IMG/VR virus record: IMGVR_UViG_3300032214_000528
Coordinates: 62,001 to 126,000 of that record
Strand: one strand, 5' to 3'
Origin: a virus
Length of the DNA stretch: 64,000 nucleotides
Below are positions 14,544 to 21,181 of the stretch, one piece after another (position 1 is the first letter of the stretch; each line of letters starts with the position of its first letter). Below the pieces are notes generated by a model that saw only the letters and a program-made list of their open reading frames with translations, was not told the origin of the DNA and ran no database searches. The position numbers and the translations under genes are program-made.

Positions 14544-14647
14544 CAATCCCCACAAACTGCGCCATTGGTGTAGTGGTCTTGATTGATTTGGAACTTCTGC
14601 CCACACTTCCAACAGTTGATGTAAATCATTACTGCTTTTCTAGCCAT
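14540..14647 (-). CDS. Zinc-ribbon microprotein, leftward
   Basis: 35 residues on the minus strand. CWKC (residues 12-15) and CGDC (32-35) give a Cys4 ribbon; the chain ends immediately after the last Cys. GGGAGAAACATA is a ribosome site of the same type as the 18-19 kb leftward genes. A TATGAT -10 lies at 14679-14684. It overlaps the 3' end of the Ntn hydrolase gene by four bases. Confidence 0.7.
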   Translation of the reverse strand: MARKAVMIYINCWKCGQKFQINQDHYTNGAVCGDC

Positions 14648-14678
14648 TATGTTTCTCCCTTGTTTGGCTTGTAGGATT

Positions 14679-14707
14679 ATCATAACAGATTTTCCTGACA
14701 AACTCTA
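14679..14707 (-). promoter_or_regulatory. Putative leftward promoter
   Basis: TATGAT (complement of 14679-14684) with TGTCAGGAA just upstream on that strand. The -35 (TAGAGT) is poor. Confidence 0.5.
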
Positions 14708-14721
14708 AGACACGCCGAGAG

Positions 14722-14750
14722 TTGCAAAGTGCAGGAAGGTCTGTTATTAT
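14722..14750 (+). promoter_or_regulatory. Promoter with AGTGCAGGAAGGT spacer
   Basis: TTGCAA (14722-14727), 17-base spacer beginning AGTGCAGGAAGGT, TATTAT (14745-14750). Confidence 0.8.
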
Positions 14751-14776
14751 TTTCTTATAGGGAAAGGAAAACAAAA

Positions 14777-14983
14777 ATGTGGGGATTACCTGATAGCGCA
14801 ATCTTGGGAACTATCAAAAGCCTAAAGAGTCATAAGGGCGGAAGAAAAAGTAGTGCCGTATCAAAGCCAAGCAGAGAGATAACTCTTGCTCAATCTTGGG
14901 AGTGTTTTGACCAAGACTCTAGAAGCCTAGAGGAACTACTTGCTATGGCTCGCCTAACTATAAAGAAGCAACACGCCGAATAA
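14777..14983 (+). CDS. Small basic hypothetical protein
   Basis: 68 residues with start behind GGGAAAGGAAAAC. The middle is basic (KSLKSHKGGRKSS), followed by an acidic helix (SLEELLAMARLTIKKQ). It may bind nucleic acid. Upstream in-frame codons lie in the promoter and are excluded. Confidence 0.7.
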   Translation: MWGLPDSAILGTIKSLKSHKGGRKSSAVSKPSREITLAQSWECFDQDSRSLEELLAMARLTIKKQHAE

Positions 14984-14992
14984 GCAGGGAAG

Positions 14993-15021
14993 TTGCAAAG
15001 TGCAGGAAGGTCGTGTAGTAT
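14993..15021 (+). promoter_or_regulatory. Promoter with AGTGCAGGAAGGT spacer
   Basis: TTGCAA (14993-14998), 17 bases beginning AGTGCAGGAAGGT, TAGTAT (15016-15021). It reads into 15062. Confidence 0.8.
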
Positions 15022-15061
15022 TTACTTATTGGCTAAGGGAGCCAAAGAAAGCAGGGAGAAA

Positions 15062-15217
15062 ATGAAAACACAAGCAAAGTTTATTCGTCGCAGAATTGCC
15101 GTTGGAGTTATTGCGCTCGCCCTTATCGCTTGGGCGTTTGACGCTACAACACCTGAAATGTGCAAAGTTCCAACAGAGCAGATGAACCAATTCTGCCTAG
15201 ACCTGTTGTATCCATAA
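15062..15217 (+). CDS. Small secreted or membrane protein
   Basis: 51 residues. Basic start (KTQAKFIRRR), then a hydrophobic segment (IAVGVIALALIAWAF) and a short outside tail with two Cys. Ribosome site GCAGGGAGAAA. It could be a membrane-anchored peptide; function unknown. Confidence 0.7.
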   Translation: MKTQAKFIRRRIAVGVIALALIAWAFDATTPEMCKVPTEQMNQFCLDLLYP

Positions 15218-15229
15218 GGGGGAGAGCAA

Positions 15230-15466
15230 ATGCCTAGACTTAGAAAACCTCAACCGATTTTGTTAAATGATGATGAACTCTATGCGCTTATGCTAGCCAC
15301 ATTTAAACACCCTAAAGTTCCTAAATGGAAGCCAACAGGTTATGAACTAGGGCTACTAAAAGACGCTTACGAAAAAATTGCTACAGAGTATTACGCTCGA
15401 GCCGAAGAACAACAACGCATTGACGAGGAACTACGACTAATAAGAGCAGAATACGAGGGGGTTTAA
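15230..15466 (+). CDS. Small hypothetical protein
   Basis: 78 residues, with a helical C-terminal half (YARAEEQQRIDEELRLI). Ribosome site GGGGGAGAGCAA. Part of an uninterrupted run from 15062 to 16396. No family is recognised. Confidence 0.7.
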   Translation: MPRLRKPQPILLNDDELYALMLATFKHPKVPKWKPTGYELGLLKDAYEKIATEYYARAEEQQRIDEELRLIRAEYEGV

Positions 15467-15468
15467 GT

Positions 15469-15675
15469 ATGAGCGAAGAAGGTTCAGAGTCATACAACAA
15501 AGCAAAACAAAGATGGGGTAAGGGAGAAGAACTTACAGACCAAGAGTTCGCCTGTCTTTTAATGAGGTCTTGCGGAGTCTCTAATTTAGTTGGGGCTTTA
15601 GGTTATGGACACGCTAACGAGTGCGGTTTTTGTGATGGGTCTAAACAAGTAGACCCTAGAAGTTATAGGGGGTAA
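15469..15675 (+). CDS. Small hypothetical protein
   Basis: 68 residues; ends RG-stop in the GGGGGTAAAAAGATG cassette. A segment NECGFCDGS gives one Cys knuckle and a SCGV Cys lies earlier. Function unknown. Confidence 0.65.
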   Translation: MSEEGSESYNKAKQRWGKGEELTDQEFACLLMRSCGVSNLVGALGYGHANECGFCDGSKQVDPRSYRG

Positions 15676-15679
15676 AAAG

Positions 15680-15871
15680 ATGATGTTTGATCTTGGCTTT
15701 GGGCTACCGACTTATTTAGCTCATCTAACTATTGGGGTTGGTCGCTACACCCTTTGGCTCAACATTGTGGCTACTAACTGGAGAACCTTTCACTTTGGCA
15801 AAAGGTGGGGCGACTGGGTTGGTTGTTTCTCTGTCTTTACTTTTGCTTACACTATAAAAGAGAGGGGGTAA
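15680..15871 (+). CDS. Small hydrophobic protein
   Basis: 63 residues, aromatic and hydrophobic (TYLAHLTIGVGRYTLWLNIV, CFSVFTFAYT), probably membrane-associated. Starts in the GGGGGTAAAAAGATGATG cassette and ends ERG-stop in another. Confidence 0.65.
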   Translation: MMFDLGFGLPTYLAHLTIGVGRYTLWLNIVATNWRTFHFGKRWGDWVGCFSVFTFAYTIKERG

Positions 15872-15873
15872 AA

Positions 15874-16050
15874 ATGTATTTAGATACGGGAACCTTGTTT
15901 GCAATAGTGATTGCGCTCGCTGGCTCATGCTTTGTTATGGTAGTTGGTATCAGAGCGCAGGGTCAGTTGCACCGAGTCATTAACCAAAAGAACGAGAAGA
16001 TCAGATTTCTCCAAGCCGAACTACTAAAAGAAAAGAGAGTAACTCAATAG
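15874..16050 (+). CDS. Small membrane protein with coiled tail
   Basis: 58 residues. One membrane segment (about 7-27, FAIVIALAGSCFVMVVGI) precedes a basic helical tail (NQKNEKIRFLQAELLKEKR). The layout resembles small spanin- or Rz-like or holin-associated proteins, but the sequence is not diagnostic. ATG in the GGTAAAAATG cassette. Confidence 0.7.
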   Translation: MYLDTGTLFAIVIALAGSCFVMVVGIRAQGQLHRVINQKNEKIRFLQAELLKEKRVTQ

Positions 16051-16244
16051 TGAAGATTGAAAAGATTACAGATGAGGCAGTTCGCCTTTACGAAGGTGGG
16101 CTATCTCTAGAGGCAGTAGCCAAAGAACTAGGCGTTGCCTACCGAACCGCAAGAAAGGCTGTCTACGGGGCTGGAGTGGTCGTTAGAGACCCCTCTAATC
16201 GTTTAGTGGGCAGAACTAGACCTGATAAGAGAGTGAGCGCATGA
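16050..16244 (+). CDS. Helix-turn-helix protein
   Basis: 64 residues, GTG start overlapping the previous stop. A resolvase/Hin-type HTH is clear: GLSLEAVAKELGVAYRTARK at about 15-34. Basic C-terminus (RPDKRVSA). A small DNA-binding protein. Ends in an ATGA overlap with the next gene. Confidence 0.75.
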   Translation: MKIEKITDEAVRLYEGGLSLEAVAKELGVAYRTARKAVYGAGVVVRDPSNRLVGRTRPDKRVSA

Positions 16245-16396
16245 ATACCAACAACATAGTTTGGACAGCAGTCGTATCCCTAGCCCTTGGCTTGGCTTGC
16301 CTTGTGGCAGGTTATCAAGGTAATGACTCAATGGCGCTCGCCTTTGGGTTAACCTCAGTAGCCTCAGCAACTCTATCTGCTAGAGAGAAGCGATAA
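16241..16396 (+). CDS. Small two-helix membrane protein
   Basis: 51 residues. Two hydrophobic segments (VVSLALGLACLVAGYQ; MALAFGLTSVASATLSA) separated by GNDS. It starts in an ATGA overlap and is followed by a terminator. Confidence 0.7.
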   Translation: MNTNNIVWTAVVSLALGLACLVAGYQGNDSMALAFGLTSVASATLSAREKR

Positions 16397-16711
16397 AGCT
16401 TTAAGGCTTTCTAAGTGCGGGAAGGTAGGAAAAACCTGCCTTCCTGCATTTTTTATGGAGCATTTAGGTTTTATTATAGATTTAAGGCTGTCAGCAGGGG
16501 ATTTACGCTTAGAGTGTGAAATAAACCTCAATCTGATAGGCTAAAAAAGTGTCGGATTAACCTGACATTGCGGTATAGTTTATCCAAGCAAGACAAGTGA
16601 CATAAGGAGATCTACGGATTAGACACTTGAAGTAAGGCTGTCCCCAAGAGCGGGGTGGCAAGGCTGTTAACACTTATAGCCTGTCCCTGTCCCCTAACAA
16701 AGGAAAACCAA
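16397..16711 (+). other. Intergenic region before lysis genes
   Basis: Contains the terminator at 16414-16455, AT-rich DNA, a TATAGT -10 at about 16574-16579 downstream of GATTAACCTGACATTG, and an endolysin leader with a small CCCC/GGGG hairpin near 16643. No gene is seen. Confidence 0.5.
16414..16455 (+). terminator. Terminator sharing the GCGGGAAGGT element
   Basis: TGCGGGAAGGTAGG, AAAAA loop, CCTGCCTTCCTGCA, then TTTTTT. The 5' arm (AAGTGCGGGAAGGT) closely matches the spacer element of the TTGCAA promoters, so the stem may derive from that element. Confidence 0.8.
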
Positions 16712-17284
16712 ATGAAGCAATCTCTAAAGCAACGCCATTTGCAGGAGTTGATAGCACTAATGTCTTTGACAGTAGTTCTAGCCTCTACCGCAGTAGCAGT
16801 AGCGCAGAGTCCAGAGCAAATGGAACCAGTTCAACAAGTTGTAGTAGTTCCAGAAGTAGTAGAAGTAAAACCGAAGCTTTCAGACTTTGAGAACAAAACC
16901 TCTCTCACCGATACAGAATTGAGAGATCTTCTCATTGCAGTTGGCTTTGAAGGCAAAGCCCTTCGCATTGCGTGGGCTATTGCAAAGAAGGAGTCCAATG
17001 GTCGCCCGCTTGCTTTCAATGGCAACGCAAAAACAGGCGATAGTTCCTACGGTGTCTATCAAATCAACATGATTGGTGACTTAGGCCCGGATCGAAGAAT
17101 TAAGTTTTCACTTGATTCAAACTCAGACCTTTTCAATCCAGTAATCAACGCTCAAATTGCTCACCACATGAGCAAGGGTGGAGAAGATTTTTCCGCATGG
17201 AAGATCTCCAAGAGCGACTATAATAGTGCTACGGCGGAACCTAAGTTTCAAATGTGGCTTAAGAAGTTCCCCGAAGGAAAGTAG
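16712..17284 (+). CDS. Secreted lysozyme/transglycosylase-like endolysin
   Basis: 190 residues. The N-terminus has a signal-peptide look (basic KQSLKQRH, then LIALMSLTVVLASTAVAVA). The mature part has IAKKESNGRP with E94 as the likely catalytic acid, then SSYGVYQINM and an IAHHMS segment. This is the SLT/lysozyme layout of phage peptidoglycan hydrolases. Ribosome site AAAGGAAAACC. It sits before a peptidoglycan-binding protein and a holin, so a host-lysis role is favoured; a signal-arrest or Sec-exported endolysin is possible. Confidence 0.87.
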   Translation: MKQSLKQRHLQELIALMSLTVVLASTAVAVAQSPEQMEPVQQVVVVPEVVEVKPKLSDFENKTSLTDTELRDLLIAVGFEGKALRIAWAIAKKESNGRPLAFNGNAKTGDSSYGVYQINMIGDLGPDRRIKFSLDSNSDLFNPVINAQIAHHMSKGGEDFSAWKISKSDYNSATAEPKFQMWLKKFPEGK

Positions 17285-17289
17285 GAAAC

Positions 17290-17712
17290 ATGAGCGAAGA
17301 ACTCAGACCCCTAGTAGGTTCAATAGTTCCGCCTGTGGTGACACCTGCGGAAGAGCCAAAGCCAACCCCTGCGCTCGCAGTTGAGCCAAAGGTTGAAGAG
17401 GTCAAAGAAGTAAAGAAGGAAATCAAGTCAGCCCCAAAGGTTAAGAGAGATGCCAACACAATTATTTCTCTTTCTGCTTTGAAGGTTGGTGCTATGGCTG
17501 GTAACTCTTCTTCTGTTCAGACTGTTCAGTTGCGTCTTAAAGACCTAGGTTTTGACGCAGTTGTTCGAGATAAGTTTGGCAGACTAGGAGAAGGAAGTGT
17601 TGAAGCGATCAACGCTTACCGAAAGTCAGTAGGCTTAGAAGAGTGCGGTTGCTTTAATGAAGAAGTTCTCGCTTATCTCTTTGACGGTCTAGATGTAGGA
17701 GTTGGAGCGTAG
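17290..17712 (+). CDS. Peptidoglycan-binding domain protein
   Basis: 140 residues. A Pro/Glu/Lys linker (about 15-60) is followed by a PG-binding_1-like domain (VQTVQLRLKDLGFDAVVRDKFG, then EGSVEAINAYRKSVGL). It likely binds the cell wall and works with the adjacent endolysin. It lacks a signal peptide or catalytic residues. Confidence 0.8.
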   Translation: MSEELRPLVGSIVPPVVTPAEEPKPTPALAVEPKVEEVKEVKKEIKSAPKVKRDANTIISLSALKVGAMAGNSSSVQTVQLRLKDLGFDAVVRDKFGRLGEGSVEAINAYRKSVGLEECGCFNEEVLAYLFDGLDVGVGA

Positions 17713-17737
17713 TAGCTACCTTTCCAATTTCTATCAG

Positions 17738-17773
17738 CGCCCAGTTGCTCAAGTAAAATTGAGAGGCTGGGCG
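17738..17773 (+). other. Hairpin between PG-binding and holin genes
   Basis: GCCCAGTTGCTCAA pairs imperfectly with TTGAGAGGCTGGGC; no T-run. It could be a weak terminator or an RNA stabiliser. Confidence 0.45.
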
Positions 17774-17820
17774 TTGGTATTTCTAGCGCCTAAGTGCGGG
17801 ACATTGAAAGGACAGCACTC

Positions 17821-18102
17821 ATGGCAGTAATCAAGAAAGAAAAGAACAAGCAGTTCGAGAAAACTAAGATGATTGTTTCAAGAGTCATTGCGGTTTTCGC
17901 TGCGTCAGGATTATCAGTAGTCGGTGCTGGCTCTATTGTCGGTATTGAACTAACTCAAGCAGTAACCCTTGCGGGTGCTCTTGGTGTTGCTACTGTCTTG
18001 GAAGCGTTGGCTCGTGCCTACCTTGCAGACGGAAAATTAACTACTGCCGAAATCGATCAAGCCTTTGCTTTGGTTGATAAGGGTAGAAGTTCTTCTTCTT
18101 AA
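17821..18102 (+). CDS. Holin
   Basis: 93 residues. Basic N-terminus (MAVIKKEKNKQFEKTK), two hydrophobic helices (about 20-40 and 48-68), then ADGKLTTAEIDQAFALVDKG, a tail seen in many actinophage holins. It follows the endolysin and PG-binding genes and ends at a terminator. The start at 17821 is used; a GTG at 17794 lies in an AAGTGCGGGACATTG element like the promoter spacer motif. Confidence 0.85.
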   Translation: MAVIKKEKNKQFEKTKMIVSRVIAVFAASGLSVVGAGSIVGIELTQAVTLAGALGVATVLEALARAYLADGKLTTAEIDQAFALVDKGRSSSS

Positions 18103-18117
18103 TTCTGAAAAGCAAAG

Positions 18118-18151
18118 AACCCCCCAACCTTTGCGGTTGAGGGGTTTTTTG
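18118..18151 (+). terminator. Intrinsic terminator
   Basis: AACCCCCCAACC, TTTGC, GGTTGAGGGGTTTTTT ends the lysis module. Confidence 0.88.
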
Positions 18152-18161
18152 TTTGACGGAT

Positions 18162-18302
18162 TTACTTAGAGTTCTTTAGTTCTGTTAGCCACATTTCTAG
18201 AAGTTCAGCCCTTGCGGTGTTGCCTTCCGATAGTGCCTCTAGAAGTTGTTTTGTTATTTGTTCAATTGTTCTGTCGTTGATCAGTTGTGAAGTTGAAGCC
18301 AT
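18162..18302 (-). CDS. Small helical protein, leftward
   Basis: 46 residues; helical (RTIEQITKQLLEALSEGNTA). Start at 18302 behind AGGAAGTAGGGAA. Last gene of a leftward unit (18518 to 18162) that converges on the lysis module. No family is recognised. Confidence 0.65.
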   Translation of the reverse strand: MASTSQLINDRTIEQITKQLLEALSEGNTARAELLEMWLTELKNSK

Positions 18303-18306
18303 TTCC

Positions 18307-18396
18307 CTACTTCCTTTCTTGTTCGATTGGGTCTTGAAGTAATGCAATTGCAGTTCCTAGAACCCCTGCGATTATTGCTACGGTTGCTATTAACAT
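18307..18396 (-). CDS. Membrane micropeptide, leftward
   Basis: 29 residues: one hydrophobic helix (IATVAIIAGVLGTAIALL) and a short charged tail. Its ATG overlaps the stop of the upstream gene (ATAATG), and GGGGGC is its ribosome site. Confidence 0.6.
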   Translation of the reverse strand: MLIATVAIIAGVLGTAIALLQDPIEQERK

Positions 18397-18518
18397 TATG
18401 CCCCCAAAATAAAACATAGAGCGATTGCAACTGCTACACCAACAAAAGCGCCAATAGGTGCGCCAACATCAGCGTTTTCATCAAGCCAGTCAATTACTGC
18501 GGTGAATGGATTTGTCAT
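18396..18518 (-). CDS. Membrane micropeptide, leftward
   Basis: 40 residues with a short acidic segment (WLDENADVG) and a C-terminal membrane helix (GAFVGVAVAIALCFILGA). Start at 18518 follows AAGGGAGAAACAAA. First gene after the promoter at 18559-18587. Confidence 0.65.
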   Translation of the reverse strand: MTNPFTAVIDWLDENADVGAPIGAFVGVAVAIALCFILGA

Positions 18519-18558
18519 TTTGTTTCTCCCTTTTGGTTCTCCCTGAACCATTGATAAA

Positions 18559-18587
18559 ACTATAAACCTTCTTCCTGACATTTGCAA
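18559..18587 (-). promoter_or_regulatory. Leftward promoter, TGTCAGGAAG spacer
   Basis: On the minus strand: TTGCAA (18587-18582), 17 bases beginning ATGTCAGGAAGAAGG, TATAGT (18564-18559). Confidence 0.75.
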
Positions 18588-18600
18588 GAGACACGCCCAA

Positions 18601-18630
18601 CAAAAAACCCCCCGATTTCTCGAGGGGTTC
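18601..18630 (-). terminator. Leftward terminator
   Basis: On the minus strand: ACCCCTCG, AGAAAT, CGGGGGGTTTTTTG. It closes the 18913-18647 gene. Confidence 0.75.
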
Positions 18631-18646
18631 TTCGGGGAGTTGGTCA

Positions 18647-18913
18647 TTAAACCTCTGTAGCCCTGCCGTCCTCAACTTGCTTGAGGAAGTCTTGAACTAT
18701 CTCTAGTGCGTCCTTTCGTCCTTGAAGTCCTCTGAACTTTGGAAGTCCGATTTGATCTCCGATAAGTCTTGCAAAAGTGCGGAGAGCAGGTTCTGAAGTC
18801 ATTTGCATTTTACTTCCGCCGTATGTCTTGATTTCAAGTTCTAGTGACATTTTGATTAGTTCAAGTTGGATAGGGCTAACTGCTAACTCTACGGTCATTG
18901 GTGATGTTGTCAT
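18647..18913 (-). CDS. Hypothetical protein, leftward
   Basis: 88 residues; alpha-helical with a beta N-terminus (TVELAVSPIQLELIKM). Start at 18913 follows AGGGAGAAACAAA. It has its own promoter and terminator, so it is an isolated leftward unit. No family is recognised. Confidence 0.75.
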   Translation of the reverse strand: MTTSPMTVELAVSPIQLELIKMSLELEIKTYGGSKMQMTSEPALRTFARLIGDQIGLPKFRGLQGRKDALEIVQDFLKQVEDGRATEV

Positions 18914-18960
18914 TTTGTTTCTCCCTTTTGTTTTTCGGTTCTCCCTGAACCGTTAGGAAA

Positions 18961-18990
18961 AGAATACATGACCTTCCTGACATTTGTCAA
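18961..18990 (-). promoter_or_regulatory. Leftward promoter, TGTCAGGAAGGT spacer
   Basis: Minus strand: TTGACA (18990-18985), 18-base spacer beginning AATGTCAGGAAGGT, TATTCT (18966-18961). Confidence 0.75.
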
Positions 18991-19028
18991 GATAAGATCA
19001 AAAAGCTTTTACGGCGTGTCGGGAAAAG

Positions 19029-19060
19029 AAAAACCCCCCCGAGGGAAGTCAGGGGGGTTA
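19029..19060 (-). terminator. Leftward terminator
   Basis: Minus strand: AACCCCCC, TGACTTCCCT, CGGGGGGGTTTTT. Confidence 0.75.
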
Positions 19061-19071
19061 GTTCTTTGCGG

Positions 19072-19344
19072 TTACTTGGTAAGGAGAAGTTCCAAGATTT
19101 CGCCGTCAGTAAGTTCTTTGTAACTACCGTTGAAAGGACTTGTGTAAGAACCTTTATTCTCATCTGTTACGGCAACCTTTACAACTTCTGCATTCATTCC
19201 CTTTGCATTCTTTGCGGTTTCAGTAATCAGGCTACTTGCACCTTGTGCGGTATCAACATGGAAGTTGTAGTTTGTTTCCTTTGTGATTGTTCCTGTTGAT
19301 GTTGTCTCTGAATACTTTACTGTGATTGATACTCCGTATGACAT
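19072..19344 (-). CDS. Hypothetical Thr-rich protein, leftward
   Basis: 90 residues: MSYGVSITVKYSETTSTGT, a beta-rich start, then a helical segment (ASSLITETAKNAKGMNAEVV) and ending ELLLTK. The start at 19344 follows GGGAGAAACAA. The opening MSYGVSITVKY suggests a small beta-barrel or tail-like fold. Function unknown. Confidence 0.75.
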   Translation of the reverse strand: MSYGVSITVKYSETTSTGTITKETNYNFHVDTAQGASSLITETAKNAKGMNAEVVKVAVTDENKGSYTSPFNGSYKELTDGEILELLLTK

Positions 19345-19975
19345 TTGTTTCTCCCTTTGTTTGTATTGGAACTCCCTGCTCCAATAAGATAAAGATACAT
19401 GACCTTCCTGCACTTTGCAAGTTATAATAGGCAGATGACTAGTCATACTTTCTGACCTAGATTTCTGACCACTATCAAGACATGAGCCTAAGTTACTAGG
19501 TAGTAACTAGGTAGGCAAGTAGATGACTAGTCTTGTATCGAGTGACTTATCTAGACTGTCTATGACTGGTCATTTAAGTTCATAGACTTTAGACATTGAG
19601 AAGATGTAAGAAGAGTATCCAAGATGATAGATGATAGATGTAAATCATAACTAACATAAAGCTTTTTTGTCTACAAAGGATAAATGTATGTATGCCTTTT
19701 TTGATCATTTTTGAAAGAAAATAAAAACAAAAGGGCACATAGGCACTTCTAAATCTGTAAAAAATTTAAAATACAGATAAAAATAAAAAGTTTTTTGAAG
19801 TTGCAAAACTAAAAGAAAAAAGGCCCGGAACGATTTTGAAAATGTCAAAAACTATACGTACCCTTCTCACAGGCCAAAAGCAATTTATGTAAAGGTTCAT
19901 CTTTTCTTCTTTGCCGTACAAGATTTCATCTCCTTTTCTTTGTACGACCTCTTGAACTTCAAGTACAATAAGCAT
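19345..19975. other. AT-rich divergent region with inverted repeats
   Basis: No gene is seen in 631 bases. Left part: ATGACTAGTCAT (19435-19446), GTTACTA-GG-TAGTAAC (19492-19507), GTCTATGA...TCATAGAC (about 19558-19587) and six CTAG tetranucleotides in about 120 bases. Right part (19640-19850): strongly A/T-rich with A-tracts and TCTGTA...TACAGA (about 19754-19777). A CGTACAA...TTGTACG pair lies at about 19915-19946. It separates leftward from rightward (head) genes. Candidate replication origin, operator cluster or DNA-end/packaging site. Confidence 0.55.
19392..19420 (-). promoter_or_regulatory. Leftward promoter, AGTGCAGGAAGGT spacer
   Basis: Minus strand: TTGCAA (19420-19415), 17 bases beginning AGTGCAGGAAGGT, TATCTT (19397-19392). 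Confidence 0.75.
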
Positions 19976-20476
19976 ATGATTAACCAGCCTCGACTCCCTT
20001 TAGATGAAGTCACCTACATTGCCTCTCTCCCTCGTGCTGAGTTGGAATCACGCCTACGGGCGCTGTGGAATGCTGGCTGGTCCCTCGCAATTATTGGAGA
20101 TTCTCTAAATCCGCCTCGTCCAAAAACAACTATCCACTTCTGGGTCCGTAGAGCTGAAGATGTAAAGCAGTTTAGGAACATCCCTGTTCCCCCTCCAAAG
20201 TCTCTTACTACTTCCGTGCCTACCAAGAATGCTCCTCGTCTGAGATCCATTTCTCCGGGCGTCCCTACCGATATAAGGCTTAGACTTAGAGAGCTGTCTA
20301 TTCTCTCAAAGCGCTATCGTGCTAAGACATCCCCCGAGAGTCCTTTAGCCAGAGCAAATGTTGAGCTAACACAGATTGCCAAAGAATTAAGAAGCAGAGG
20401 CGTTCCTACCGCTGCCATAGCTGAAGCCGCAGGAGTCACCTACCGAGCTATGGCAAGACGACTCTCAAATGGCTAG
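19976..20476 (+). CDS. HTH DNA-binding protein at head-module start
   Basis: 166 residues. Two helix-turn-helix-like segments: N-terminal RALWNAGWSLAIIGDSLN and C-terminal GVPTAAIAEAAGVTYRAMAR. The middle is Pro/Ser/Arg rich. Start 19976 is favoured over an upstream TTG at 19940. Position ahead of the head genes suggests a small-terminase-like or operon-regulator role, but no family is recognised. It overlaps the next ATG. Confidence 0.75.
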   Translation: MINQPRLPLDEVTYIASLPRAELESRLRALWNAGWSLAIIGDSLNPPRPKTTIHFWVRRAEDVKQFRNIPVPPPKSLTTSVPTKNAPRLRSISPGVPTDIRLRLRELSILSKRYRAKTSPESPLARANVELTQIAKELRSRGVPTAAIAEAAGVTYRAMARRLSNG

Positions 20477-20810
20477 AACTTATAAAACAGCTTCTGGCGT
20501 CTACAGCGAAGAAGATCTAGCCGTAGTTATCTGGGTTAACCCTAAAATCACTAAGCGCCCACAATCTCGACGCCTTGAGACTATGACTTCTCCTAACTCT
20601 AGATATCCAATGGCATTCCCCATTGCTCACTTAACTTCTCACCATGCTTGGAAGACTTTTAAAGTTACAAAAAATTCCGAAGACATTGACTCTCTAATAG
20701 GCAGAACATCAAGACAATCCCCTATACTGGTTCCATTGCCTCTAGCTAAGTCTTATTTGGGCTGGGACGAGTTTTATATACCCACCGAATACACCAATTT
20801 AGGAGATTAA
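20469..20810 (+). CDS. Hypothetical protein
   Basis: 113 residues, overlapping the HTH gene by eight bases. Mixed sequence with PMAFPIAHLTSHHAWK and a C-terminal GWDEFYIPTEY. No family is recognised; it lies in the head-module opening. Confidence 0.75.
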   Translation: MARTYKTASGVYSEEDLAVVIWVNPKITKRPQSRRLETMTSPNSRYPMAFPIAHLTSHHAWKTFKVTKNSEDIDSLIGRTSRQSPILVPLPLAKSYLGWDEFYIPTEYTNLGD

Positions 20811-20812
20811 CA

Positions 20813-21181
20813 GTGCGTTCTCTTGCAGATGTCTTTCCAGCGGTCGCTTGGATTGCCCCACCTAACTCTGTAGCTCTCTCCGAGCTTGCTACAAGTGGTC
20901 CAAGCCCTGCAGGAACCCGCAAAGTAGATAGAGTTCGAGTTGTGTTGCTGGGAAACAACATTCTTATCGCTCAAGACTCTCCAGAAGGCCCTAAGTTGGT
21001 TTTTAAGGAGGGTTTCATCTCTCGCCTAGTAAATGGCAAGACCACGACGGTTAAAACCGATACAGGCAAGACCATCGCCTTTACCAAGGATGAGAATTGC
21101 GGATGTGGATCACGCCTACGCACTTGGAACCCATATGGACAGAACAATTCAGTCTTCTCCACATCGGATCCAACCGAATGA
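20813..21181 (+). CDS. Hypothetical protein
   Basis: 122 residues, GTG start. Contains VRVVLLGNNILIAQDSPEG, IAFTKDENCGCGSRLRTW with a CGCG cluster. A structural or small neck-like role is possible but not shown. It overlaps the next gene through ATGA. Confidence 0.7.
   Translation: MRSLADVFPAVAWIAPPNSVALSELATSGPSPAGTRKVDRVRVVLLGNNILIAQDSPEGPKLVFKEGFISRLVNGKTTTVKTDTGKTIAFTKDENCGCGSRLRTWNPYGQNNSVFSTSDPTE

Noticed and set aside
14560-14600. GGTGTAGTGGTC-like run resembling a tRNA D-arm
   Set aside because: No cloverleaf; it is better explained as the minus-strand zinc-ribbon gene.
19766-19975. Minus-strand 69-residue frame in the AT-rich gap
   Set aside because: Low-complexity translation, no ribosome site, covers the inverted repeats.
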